A DNA stretch of 29,429 nucleotides. Origin: JBNKEI01 sp050288705. GTDB lineage: Bacteria > Myxococcota > Myxococcia > Myxococcales > UBA5297. The stretch lies in contig JBNKEI010000044.1 in assembly GCA_050288705.1 (NCBI GenBank), positions 1 through 29,429 of the forward strand. The letters run 5' to 3'. Below the pieces are notes generated by a model, which was not told the DNA's origin, searched no databases, and saw only the letters and a program-made list of their open reading frames with translations. The translations under genes were made by a program, and so were the position numbers. This document shows positions 16,232 to 23,751 of the stretch, one piece after another (positions within the stretch are counted from its first letter, which is position 1; each line of letters starts with the position of its first letter).

Positions 16232-17200
16232 TTACTCCGGCTCTTCACGGGCAGTGTGAATGACTGTACTTTCCGCAATCGCCCGACTCAAGTGCTCTTG
16301 AAAAGCCCGTGCCGAGTGATGCCCCTGCAATTTCAACAAGTGGTTCCGCGCCGCGACTTCCAATATAGTGGTCATGTTTCTTCCTGGTCGCACTGGTACA
16401 ACCAGTAAAGGGATAGGCAAGTCAAGTACATTGAATAACCGATCTTCAATCCCTAGTCGATCATAGTCATCTTCTGAATGCCACTCTACCAGCTCCACCA
16501 CCAGTTCAATTTTTTTCATGTCACGAACTGCGGAGACACCGAAAAGATCTTTAATATTAATTATTCCTAATCCACGAATCTCCATGTGATAACGAATAAT
16601 AGGAGAACCCGTTCCGAACACTGTGTCCTGCCGGCGAAAAACATCGACGATATCGTCCGCAACCAGCCGGTGTCCCCGCATCACTAAATCAAGAGCGCAC
16701 TCACTTTTGCCAATACCGCTTTTTCCAAGAATGAGAATTCCTACTCCAAAAACATCCATCAGCACCCCGTGAAGACTCGCTCGAGGCATCAACGCTGCCT
16801 CTAATAACTGCTGCACGTGCGCAATAAAAACACCAGTCAGGAGAGGAGTTTTCATCAGCGGAACCGAAAAAAGCGCCGCCTCCTCCATAATAATAGCAGG
16901 CACTTCCAGATTCTTGGTAACCACTAAACAGGCCAAATTTATTTTGAATAGTGCGCGCAAAACTTCACGTTGCCTAGTAGAAGAAAGGGTAAGCAAATAA
17001 CTAATTTCGGTATTTCCAAATACTTGTATTCGCTCGGGATGCAAGTGCTCAGTAAAACCAGCTAAGGCTAAACCTGGCTTCTGCACTCTGCTCGAAGATA
17101 TAAAGCGAGAAAGCCCCTCCTTGCCGCTCAACAAGGTGAGACGCAAGTCGTAAGGACTATCCGCCAGCAATTCTGCGGCAGTGATTTTGGTGGTCAACAT
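16232..17200 (-). CDS. hprK: HPr kinase/phosphorylase
   Basis: A 322-residue bifunctional kinase/phosphorylase of the PTS phosphocarrier HPr. The P-loop is GKSGIGKSE near residue 160, with the catalytic His (in ASLHGVLM) near 144 and the HprK signature EIRGLGIINI near 208; an N-terminal DRTGG-like domain precedes. ATG at 17200 is preferred; a TTG two codons upstream is also possible. In Gram-negative bacteria HprK typically sits with PTS-Ntr genes, as here between ptsN and rapZ. The HPr substrate gene is not in the window. Confidence 0.95.
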   Translation of the reverse strand: MLTTKITAAELLADSPYDLRLTLLSGKEGLSRFISSSRVQKPGLALAGFTEHLHPERIQVFGNTEISYLLTLSSTRQREVLRALFKINLACLVVTKNLEVPAIIMEEAALFSVPLMKTPLLTGVFIAHVQQLLEAALMPRASLHGVLMDVFGVGILILGKSGIGKSECALDLVMRGHRLVADDIVDVFRRQDTVFGTGSPIIRYHMEIRGLGIINIKDLFGVSAVRDMKKIELVVELVEWHSEDDYDRLGIEDRLFNVLDLPIPLLVVPVRPGRNMTTILEVAARNHLLKLQGHHSARAFQEHLSRAIAESTVIHTAREEPE

Positions 17201-17386
17201 TCCCAATCCATTACAATACCACTACGCGAATTTCGAAGCTGCCAAAATAAAAGCCTTCCCTGCCAATTTCAAAACCAACAGCGAATGGGGTCTGGAACGA
17301 GAGCCCCGAATAAAAACGCGGCGCCCAACCCTTGCTGCCCAAAACGAAAGACTGGCGTTCTTTGGTACAAGAAAGCTTTCCACTAC

Positions 17387-17860
17387 TCATGCTTTGGCGT
17401 CTTCAGTGGCAATCAGGTTATAAATTGCCTTGGCATCAGGAGCAGCCAAAATTGCTTTGCGCAAAGAAGAGTTTTTCAGCAAGCGGCTTATCCTCGCCAA
17501 GGCCTTAAGATGAACACCTGCCGAGTTCTCTGGAGCCAGCAAAGCAAAAAATAGGTGAGTAGGCTTGCCATCGATAGCATCAAAATCTACTCCCTGATGA
17601 GACACCCCAAAAGCAGCTATCAGTTTCGGCAATCCCATGAGCTTTCCGTGAGGAATTGCTATTCCCTCTCCGATGCCAGTGGATGAGAGCTTCTCGCGTT
17701 CTAAAAGAACTTCCGCCAAAAATTCTGGAATTTGTTCAGCGTGCGTACCTTTCATTTGCTTCGCAAGGGCAACACTTAATTCTGCCAGCACACCATGCCT
17801 ATCAATGGCAGTGATGGCGCCAATAACGGATTCTGGATGCAAGAATTCGGTGATCTTCAT
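17387..17860 (-). CDS. ptsN: PTS EIIA-Ntr regulatory protein
   Basis: A 157-residue EIIA of the fructose/nitrogen family. The phosphorylated His71 lies in GEGIAIPHGK, and the C-terminal half shows LFFALLAPENSAGVHLKALA. PtsN regulates potassium transport, cell envelope and nitrogen responses by its phosphorylation state; it is the first recognisable gene of this cassette. In many proteobacteria it follows rpoN and hpf; neither is present here, and a divergent glycosyltransferase gene starts 186 bases away. The ribosome binding site is weak. Confidence 0.93.
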   Translation of the reverse strand: MKITEFLHPESVIGAITAIDRHGVLAELSVALAKQMKGTHAEQIPEFLAEVLLEREKLSSTGIGEGIAIPHGKLMGLPKLIAAFGVSHQGVDFDAIDGKPTHLFFALLAPENSAGVHLKALARISRLLKNSSLRKAILAAPDAKAIYNLIATEDAKA

Positions 17861-18046
17861 TGTTGTGCTCGACTTACACCCGTTTCTGACAAGTGGTCAA
17901 GGTACAGATTCAGCTTCTTTAACTTCTATCTGAGTTTCCAGCACCTTACGGATAAACCCTGGATAACTCAGGTGTCTAGGCCTCAATTTCACTTCTAATT
18001 GTTTGGCCTCCTTGCAATCTAAAGTCTGGCGGCTATTCTGCGGGTC

Positions 18047-19609
18047 ATGAACTCTTTTGTCAGTACTGCTATCGACCGGCGCTCCCAATTCCTATCTAAG
18101 GATAGGTTTATCTTGGTTTTTATTCTGCTGGCCCTTCTCATTACTCGGGGAATCGTTTTCCCCTACGCAGAAAATCTCTATGGAGACAGCGTCGTACGTT
18201 CGGAAATTGCCGAGCGTTGGGCGCAAGAACCAAAACTGTATCACGGATTTAACGATGGAGTGTACCAATTCGGACCTCTTCACTTCTATTACATGGGGAT
18301 CGTTTTAAAAGCATGGCCATCCCGAGAACATGCCACTCGCTTAGCCAGTTTACTCATGGGAGTGTTGCTAGTAGTTCCGATATTTCGATTAGGGCGAAGA
18401 CTTTTTTCCTCACAAGCAGCATTAATTACCGGGTTAGTAGTGGCCACATGGTCTTTGCATATTCAGGCATCTACCACTGCTGCTAGCGAAGCAGTTTTTT
18501 TAACTTTGCTGTTTTTTTGTCTTGATTATCTCTTCCAGGGAATACAGGAAGAACGTTTTAGACCTTTAGCGATAGCAGCTCTTTTTTCTAACCTAGCTTG
18601 TGCACTGCGCTACGACGGATGGATGTATTTTCCCCTATTGGGCATTCTGATTGCGATCTCCGGCAAAGACCGGGTTGCTTCCATTACACGCGCAGTTCTA
18701 TTTTTAGCTTTGTGCGTTCCCTTCCCGCTATGGTGGATGCAGCAAAACGAAGTTTCCATGGGTGACGCACTATATCCTCTTCACTACATCAATGATTACC
18801 ACAAAAACTGGGTTCAAGATGCCATAGCCAGAAATGGGAACCTCGGCCAACGATTCGTTGCGCTATTTTTCTGGCCAGCAACTTTGGTCTTAACCTGCTC
18901 ATTAGCAGGCTTTTTCGCTTTGTCAGGAGTAGTAAAAGCTTTCATTCATAAGAACAACCGAGCCTTGGCATGTATTGCGCTTTTTCCGGCGGCTTACTAC
19001 ACCTTTCGGGGAGCTCTATTACTCGATTTCTCTCCGTTAGCGCGCTTTTATATGGTTCCGACTGCCATTGCTCTTTTTTACATCCAAGACGGATTCAACT
19101 GGATTCTTAGTGGGCGTTCAAAATGGACCCAGCGCTGCGCAGCAATCGCCACTATTTGTTTATGCTTACTAACCCCTTGGTGGTTAGGATACGCTACTGC
19201 GTGGAAATCAGACCGACTAGCTAACAACTTACGCCCCATCGCGCCACTTTCTACGCTGCCAGTAGATCAAATGACCGCCGCTCTTTTTCTTAAAAGAAAT
19301 GTGAGCCCCAGCGAAGTTGTGATAATCGACGAGGCGCCCGATTTTTTAGATATTAATGTGGCTTTCTTTAGTGGATTACCTGAGAAGCAGCTAATACGGC
19401 GACGGTGGGAAAACTTTGAGGAGCAACTAGACAATAACCCCAAGCCACAGTGGCTATTCGTTTCTTCAGATGGCAAATTAGCTAAAGATGGAGTCCATCG
19501 CCCGGGGGATGAAACTATTAATTGGAGGTCGCTAACTTTCCGCAGAGTCTTAGCTGCATCGGAGCAGCTATTTGTATATCATCGAAAAAGGGACTTCGGG
19601 AATGACTAG
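18047..19609 (+). CDS. Membrane glycosyltransferase (PMT/GT39-like)
   Basis: A 520-residue polytopic membrane protein with roughly ten hydrophobic segments. The first is at about 20-38, followed by a periplasmic loop with the acidic motif YGDSVVRSEIAERW and FGPLHFYYMG. This N-terminal layout, with an Asp in the first loop, is typical of dolichyl/undecaprenyl-phosphate-sugar mannosyltransferase-like enzymes (PMT, ArnT and relatives). The C-terminal part (from about 400) is soluble and reads PSEVVIIDEAPDF. Donor and acceptor are unknown; cell-envelope glycosylation is inferred. The ATG has no strong ribosome binding site. The last 8 bases overlap the following lipoprotein gene, so the two form an operon. 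Confidence 0.85.
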   Translation: MNSFVSTAIDRRSQFLSKDRFILVFILLALLITRGIVFPYAENLYGDSVVRSEIAERWAQEPKLYHGFNDGVYQFGPLHFYYMGIVLKAWPSREHATRLASLLMGVLLVVPIFRLGRRLFSSQAALITGLVVATWSLHIQASTTAASEAVFLTLLFFCLDYLFQGIQEERFRPLAIAALFSNLACALRYDGWMYFPLLGILIAISGKDRVASITRAVLFLALCVPFPLWWMQQNEVSMGDALYPLHYINDYHKNWVQDAIARNGNLGQRFVALFFWPATLVLTCSLAGFFALSGVVKAFIHKNNRALACIALFPAAYYTFRGALLLDFSPLARFYMVPTAIALFYIQDGFNWILSGRSKWTQRCAAIATICLCLLTPWWLGYATAWKSDRLANNLRPIAPLSTLPVDQMTAALFLKRNVSPSEVVIIDEAPDFLDINVAFFSGLPEKQLIRRRWENFEEQLDNNPKPQWLFVSSDGKLAKDGVHRPGDETINWRSLTFRRVLAASEQLFVYHRKRDFGND

Positions 19610-20057
19610 ATTATTTGGCACTTTCCTATTATTAGCTACTTTTTCCATCGGCTGTAGCCAGCCTACCGACATTGCAATTGCTTTCCACGAGTCATTGGCC
19701 AAAAAAGATGGCGAACGAGTTTACGAGCTACTTTCCTGGAAAAACAAAGAGATTCTGCAAAACTACGCGCAGGCTGCATATATTGCTAGCGATGGACAAG
19801 TTGCTAATGACCCTACAGAAATGATTGTCCAGGGTGACCCTGCTTTCTACTCTGACCTAACCCGCCCGGGAGCAGGTCCAGCCTTAACGGCAAAATATGT
19901 TTCCCGCTCTGCTAATTCCGCCTCGGTGCTAGTAACCATCGGAACACAAAACCAAAAACTAAACCTTGTAAGAGAAAACGGTAGCTGGCGAGTGCATCTT
20001 CCCCTGCTGTCGCTCTCTTCTTACCAACCTTATTCGTCCGGCGAGCTTGGAAACTAG
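19602..20057 (+). CDS. Small lipoprotein, NTF2-like fold suspected
   Basis: A 151-residue predicted lipoprotein: MTRLFG, a hydrophobic run, then SIG-C at about residue 18. The mature part starts with IAIAFHESLAKKDGERVYELLS and ends with LVRENGSWRVHLP, a pattern seen in NTF2-like/DUF4878-type periplasmic proteins, though this is inferred from a helix-then-sheet look and a terminal xGxWRV motif only. ATG at 19602 is chosen because it immediately precedes the signal peptide and follows an AAGGGA/GGGA Shine-Dalgarno; an in-frame upstream start at 19572 would spoil it. It overlaps the glycosyltransferase stop by 8 bases. Convergent with the PilZ gene. Confidence 0.75.
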   Translation: MTRLFGTFLLLATFSIGCSQPTDIAIAFHESLAKKDGERVYELLSWKNKEILQNYAQAAYIASDGQVANDPTEMIVQGDPAFYSDLTRPGAGPALTAKYVSRSANSASVLVTIGTQNQKLNLVRENGSWRVHLPLLSLSSYQPYSSGELGN

Positions 20058-20101
20058 CTAATACAGCAAAATTTCCCGCAGTTGTTTGCCTTGCGTAGAA
20101 T

Positions 20102-20743
20102 TTACCAACAAAGTATTGGCGAACTCCCATCTCTGGAAGACCACTTAATGCGGAGTATTTCCGGATACTCATCTGCCAGAAAAGAAAGCGCTCCCATTCC
20201 ATCTTGTCGCCCAAACGCTTCATCGACTATCACTATTTCGAACCATTTGCTGGGATCCTGGAGAAACCAAATCATCTGCATGGGAGTATTTGCTACTGCT
20301 ACCACAAAACCGAGAGAGCGAACTTCCTGTTCAATTTTCTTTCCTTCTACCATTCCACTAGCCAGCAAAACTGTGGGAGATATTCCCTTTTTGCACAGTA
20401 CCTCCAGAACAATTTCACTAATAATTTTTTGTTCGTTGGCGCATAAATCGCAAAACGCTACCCCAAACAAATGCTCTCCTGTTTCTTCTAACCTATCATG
20501 ACGCACAATGCGCGCGCTCAAGCCAAAGGAAGGGCGACGCGGAATCTGAAAAAGGAGTTTAACGGTCTTTCGCCGTGCTAGTGCTGCCCCGCCACCAAGC
20601 AAAGCTCCGCCCAAAGACAGATTGCGTACCAAATAAGAACCCACAAAGCCTTCAGGAGCCATGGCGAGCACCGTGGCCGCAACCTCAATTCGGGGGAATT
20701 GGCGACGTTCGCAAGGGTATCGCGATATCAAAACATTCTCCAA
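20102..20743 (-). CDS. PilZ-domain protein with interrupted receiver-like C-terminus
   Basis: A 213-residue protein. A PilZ (cyclic di-GMP-binding) domain covers about 13-115, with RRQFPR as the RxxxR-type motif and NLSLGGALL as the [D/N]xSxxG motif. A second domain starts at about 122 and looks like a receiver: PTVLLASGMVEGKKIEQEV, VIVDEAFGRQDGMGALSFL, and EYPEILRI leading into beta-4. There homology stops, and the frame ends KWSSRDGSSPILCW. In the +1 frame, the sequence continues SALSGLPEMGVRQYFVGK, as a receiver would (beta-4 Ser-Gly and the conserved Lys). A frameshift in the gene, or an assembly error, is therefore likely. No strong ribosome binding site precedes the ATG. The role in cyclic di-GMP signalling is inferred from the domain. 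Confidence 0.8.
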   Translation of the reverse strand: MENVLISRYPCERRQFPRIEVAATVLAMAPEGFVGSYLVRNLSLGGALLGGGAALARRKTVKLLFQIPRRPSFGLSARIVRHDRLEETGEHLFGVAFCDLCANEQKIISEIVLEVLCKKGISPTVLLASGMVEGKKIEQEVRSLGFVVAVANTPMQMIWFLQDPSKWFEIVIVDEAFGRQDGMGALSFLADEYPEILRIKWSSRDGSSPILCW

Positions 20744-20776
20744 CCCCCCGAATATTTAATATGGCCGCTAGTTAAC

Positions 20777-20867
20777 AAAACCTCTTGCTGGTACAACGTT
20801 CAAGATATGCGCCGAGGTAACGGGAATACAATCTCCTAGCAGTTAGGAGACGCTGCAATGAGGTTTT
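20777..20867 (+). ncRNA. Candidate structured RNA element upstream of the DsbA-like gene
   Basis: AAAACCTCTTGC (20777-20788) can pair with GCAA-T-GAGGTTTT (20855-20867), a 12-bp stem with one bulge. Inside is a perfect 7-bp hairpin TCTCCTA-GCAGT-TAGGAGA (20832-20850). It does not match a riboswitch or RNA family that I recognise. It lies between divergent genes, about 145 bases before the downstream start; the strand is assigned only because the next plus-strand gene is downstream. It could be chance pairing. Confidence 0.3.
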
Positions 20868-21010
20868 AATCGAAGCCGAGTCGAAAGATACCCCAGGTGA
20901 AAAGCGGGAAGTCCTTGACGAGTCCATTGGTTAATGGTCATTAAAGCCCGCGCATCGGCACGAAAAGAGCGGCTGCGCGATCACTTACTCGCTAATAGGG
21001 GTTATTCGGT

Positions 21011-22030
21011 ATGAAAAAAATGTTTATAGGCACCGCGGTAGTCGCCGTTTCGTTAATAGCCTCCTGCAACAAGGCAACCATGTCTGCGTCTGCAGCCGAT
21101 CCAATCCAATCAACGGCAAAAAAGACTTCGGAAACTCCAATAGTCGCTACCTATGATGGAAAAGAAATCACCCTTCAAGAACTTGATGATTCCATATCCC
21201 AAGACCTTCACAATTTACGGCGCCAGAAACTGGAATCAATGATTGTCGAGACTTTGGTAGAGAAAGAAGCCAAAAAGCAAGGCAAATCGGGGGATGAGTA
21301 CATTCAATCCATTGCCAACGCTGCGGACGTTAGCGACACTGAGTTACGCAAGCTTTACGAAGAAAACAAGCAGGCTGTAGGAAATCGGTCTTTTGAAGAT
21401 GTGAAATCCAAGCTTGCCTTTGGTCAAAAGCAAAAGGCAGTTATCAACCACATTGAAGACTTGAAGAAAAAAGCCAATGTGCATATTCAGTTGCCCACGC
21501 CCCGAATTAGCGTAGAAGCTATCGGTCCGTCAAAAGGTCCTGCTGACGCTCCCATCACCATTGTGGAATTCTCAGATTTCCAATGCCCTTATTGCTCTAA
21601 GGCGAGCAACGTCGTAAACCAAGTACTTAGTGCCTATTCTGGCAAAATCAGGTTGGTTTTTCGAGACTTCCCCTTGCAATTTCATAGCAATGCTGCTAAG
21701 GCGGCTGAAGCCGGGTTATGTGCCGAATCGCAAGGAAAATTTTGGAAGATGCACGACTGGATGTTTGCTAACCAGGGTAAATTAAGCGTCGAGGAGTTGA
21801 AAAAGGGCGCTTCTAGCCTGGGAATTGACAGCACTAAGTTCAATGAATGCCTAGATTCCGGCGAAAACGCAAAAAAGGTTCAAGAAAGTATGCAAGTGGC
21901 TACCAAAGCAGGTGTAAGAGGAACTCCCGCCTTTTTTGTGAATGGTGTGCAGCTCTCCGGCAACCAACCATTCGAAAAATTTAAGGAAGTTATCGATGAG
22001 GAGCTGCGCTCGCAAGCTGCAACGAACTAA
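21011..22030 (+). CDS. SurA-like/DsbA-like fusion lipoprotein (thiol-disulfide)
   Basis: A 339-residue predicted lipoprotein: signal with lipobox IAS-C19. Residues 40-155 resemble the N-terminal helical domain of SurA/PrsA chaperones (IVATYDGKEITLQELDD, LHNLRRQKLESMI). Residues 165-330 are a DsbA-type thioredoxin fold with the active site C192-PY-C195 in FSDFQCPYCSKAS, FRDFPLQFHSNAA, and a cis-Pro loop GVRGTPAFFVNG. Such fusions are common in deltaproteobacteria and probably fold and oxidise exported proteins. Two further cysteines (237 and 280) could form a structural disulfide. The start ATG follows AGGGG by 10-11 bases. Single gene between divergent pilZ and the carD-like gene. Confidence 0.9.
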   Translation: MKKMFIGTAVVAVSLIASCNKATMSASAADPIQSTAKKTSETPIVATYDGKEITLQELDDSISQDLHNLRRQKLESMIVETLVEKEAKKQGKSGDEYIQSIANAADVSDTELRKLYEENKQAVGNRSFEDVKSKLAFGQKQKAVINHIEDLKKKANVHIQLPTPRISVEAIGPSKGPADAPITIVEFSDFQCPYCSKASNVVNQVLSAYSGKIRLVFRDFPLQFHSNAAKAAEAGLCAESQGKFWKMHDWMFANQGKLSVEELKKGASSLGIDSTKFNECLDSGENAKKVQESMQVATKAGVRGTPAFFVNGVQLSGNQPFEKFKEVIDEELRSQAATN

Positions 22031-22200
22031 TGTTAAAAACCTTAGTAGAATAGCGAAAAGGCGAGCATTGACGGTCAGGAACAAAAACCGATCAGTGCTC
22101 ATACAATACTAAAGAGTGACGCGGTATTGCTTAGGAACTTGTCCTGGTCATTCTTGGACTTTCCAGTAGGCATGATACACGCCCACTTGTGGAGGCCGGC

Positions 22201-23064
22201 ATGGCTATTGCCGAAGCGGATCTCAACCTAGGCGATCGAGTTGTGTATCCAAATCAGGGTGTCTGCAGGGTAGTCGGCACTGTTGAAATGGAAATTAGCG
22301 GCCATCGGGAGGTTTTCACGAAGCTTTCCAGGGAGGAAGACGACGCTGCCGTACTGGTACCCCAAGGTAGAGCCAATAAGATTGGTTTGCGTAAGGTCGC
22401 CAGTGCCTCGGAAATCAAAGAGGTTTTTTCTTACCTTTCTGCTCCAATAGAAGGACTAGAGCTAGATTGGAAGATACGGCACCGAGTTCACGGAGAAAAA
22501 ATGAATGAAGGAGGGCTAATCGATCTTGCACAAGTAGTTAAAGGTCTGGCCGCCTTATCTGTTCTGCGAGTCTTACCTACCAAGGAACGCGAGCTTTATG
22601 ATAACGCTCGGCACCTTTTAGTCGGCGAGATTTCTGCGTCTACTGGAATATCTGCGGCTTGCGCCGAAGACGCAGTAGATTTTTCTCTGTTCCCCCCCGG
22701 GGAAAAGAGAATTAATGTCCCCGACAAAATGGAAAAGGTGTTTGCGGGGGATGACGATATTGATGACCTCGCACTCGACGACGACCTAACATCGGGCGAA
22801 ATGGAGAAGAATTTGTTTGAGGAACTCTCGGATGAAGCCACCGAGTCTCCCTCGGATTTGCCTGAGAAAAAGATCGGCCCTAAAAAAGAACGCCGTACAG
22901 CAAATAAATCCACTTCCCCAAAAAAAGCCGACTCGCCAAAAAAATTACAAGCTAAAACAAAGACGACTAAGCCTGTCAAAACCAAGACGGCTACTCAACG
23001 CACAACAACCGCCGCTAAAAAATCACCATCCAGGGCGAAGATTCAAAGTTCTCGGGAGAAATAA
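22201..23064 (+). CDS. CarD-like transcription regulator with acidic and Lys-rich tail
   Basis: A 287-residue protein. Residues about 5-160 form a CarD/CdnL-type unit: the RNA polymerase-interacting domain (LGDRVVYPNQGVCRVVGTVE; LVPQGRANKIGLRKV) followed by a helical region (LIDLAQVVKGLAALSV, TKERELYDNARHLLVGEIS). Then comes an acidic stretch (DDDIDDLALDDD, about 184-197, and EELSDEATESPSDLPE) and a Lys/Ala/Thr/Pro-rich basic tail (about 223-287) resembling histone H1. There is no RGRP AT-hook. Myxococcus CarD has the same order with AT-hooks, and Anaeromyxobacter CarD has an H1-like tail. The ATG at 22201 is chosen because GGAGG lies 5 bases before it, rather than the GTG at 22189. The stop abuts the next gene's start, as with carD-carG. 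A global regulator is inferred. Confidence 0.88.
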   Translation: MAIAEADLNLGDRVVYPNQGVCRVVGTVEMEISGHREVFTKLSREEDDAAVLVPQGRANKIGLRKVASASEIKEVFSYLSAPIEGLELDWKIRHRVHGEKMNEGGLIDLAQVVKGLAALSVLRVLPTKERELYDNARHLLVGEISASTGISAACAEDAVDFSLFPPGEKRINVPDKMEKVFAGDDDIDDLALDDDLTSGEMEKNLFEELSDEATESPSDLPEKKIGPKKERRTANKSTSPKKADSPKKLQAKTKTTKPVKTKTATQRTTTAAKKSPSRAKIQSSREK

Positions 23065-23580
23065 GTGATTCGTCTGGCAACGCTTGACCCTCTAGACAAC
23101 GAACTTTTGGACTGGCTAAGAAAAACAATATTCCAGTCTTTCGGCTTGGGATGCGAACTAGCCGGAGAAGTTCCAATTCCCAATAATGCAATTGAAAACC
23201 AAATCATCGACGCGCGAGAACTGCTGAAAAATGCTTTAGAAGTAGAATCCCTCGCCGACGACAAAGTACTGTACCTTACTTCTCTGCCGCTCGCCGTGCG
23301 GGATCTCCCCAGCGGAAAAGTTCCTACCTTTGGCCTGTCAATTTACGGCGGCAAGCGCGCAGTAGTTTCTATACATGGCCTGCCCCCAGGAGACATTCTT
23401 TTTAAGCGAGCAGGCAAGCAAGCTTTGCACGAAGTAGGTCATCTGTGGAAGCTACATCACTGTCTTGATCACCGGTGCGCTATGCATCCTCCATGGACGG
23501 CGTCTTTCGCACAGGGCGACCCCATTTTATGCGGTTTCTGCCGCGAAAAAAGTGAATTAAAACTTTCTCTGGCCACATAA
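23065..23580 (+). CDS. Archaemetzincin-like zinc protein (CarG-like)
   Basis: A 171-residue cytoplasmic protein without signal peptide. The zinc motif reads HEVGHLWKLHHC, followed by C-x4-C-x-M (CLDHRCAM) and a CGFC pair, matching the archaemetzincin pattern HExxHxxGxxHC-x4-CxM...CxxC except that Lys replaces the conserved Gly. The catalytic Glu is kept. The start is GTG directly after the TAA of the carD-like gene, with GGGAGA just upstream in that gene's end, so the two are translationally coupled. In Myxococcus, CarG is an archaemetzincin-like zinc protein without detected protease activity that works as one unit with CarD; the gene order here suggests the same partnership. Protease activity cannot be excluded from sequence. 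Confidence 0.9.
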   Translation: MIRLATLDPLDNELLDWLRKTIFQSFGLGCELAGEVPIPNNAIENQIIDARELLKNALEVESLADDKVLYLTSLPLAVRDLPSGKVPTFGLSIYGGKRAVVSIHGLPPGDILFKRAGKQALHEVGHLWKLHHCLDHRCAMHPPWTASFAQGDPILCGFCREKSELKLSLAT

Positions 23581-23751
23581 AATTGCTCTCCTGAATATAA
23601 AACGCTGTTTTTTTTCCTATTACGAGCTGTTTTGGGCAATAATCGCTTACGAGGAAACGTTTTTCCCAGTACTCTAGACGCCATAAATTTCATATGTTTT
23701 TTCAGGGCTTGCGATATGGTGTCCGCCTGACCCTTTAGTTGATTGATTCCT

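Noticed and set aside
17897..18088. Minus-strand ORF of 64 codons upstream of ptsN, with an AAGGAGG followed by possible GTG start
   Set aside because: It overlaps the start of the glycosyltransferase gene, resembles neither Hpf nor RpoN (usual neighbours of ptsN), and a GTG start would leave only about 31 residues. Not supported as a gene.
19912..20223. Minus-strand ORF of 103 codons
   Set aside because: Most of it is antisense to the small lipoprotein. Only the part at about 20045-20150 carries receiver-like sequence, which is treated as the frameshifted end of the PilZ gene, not as a separate gene.
20744..21010. tRNA or known riboswitch sought in the intergenic region
   Set aside because: No TPsiC-loop-like GGTTCGA motif or riboswitch core motif was found; only the generic stem-loop structure was seen.
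22596..22985. Minus-strand ORF of 129 codons, Ser-rich
   Set aside because: It is the antisense shadow of the acidic and Lys-rich tail of the CarD-like protein; Ser richness follows from that composition.
23065..23580. Archaemetzincin-like protein considered as a secreted protease
   Set aside because: No signal peptide or membrane segment, and it is translationally coupled to a transcription regulator.
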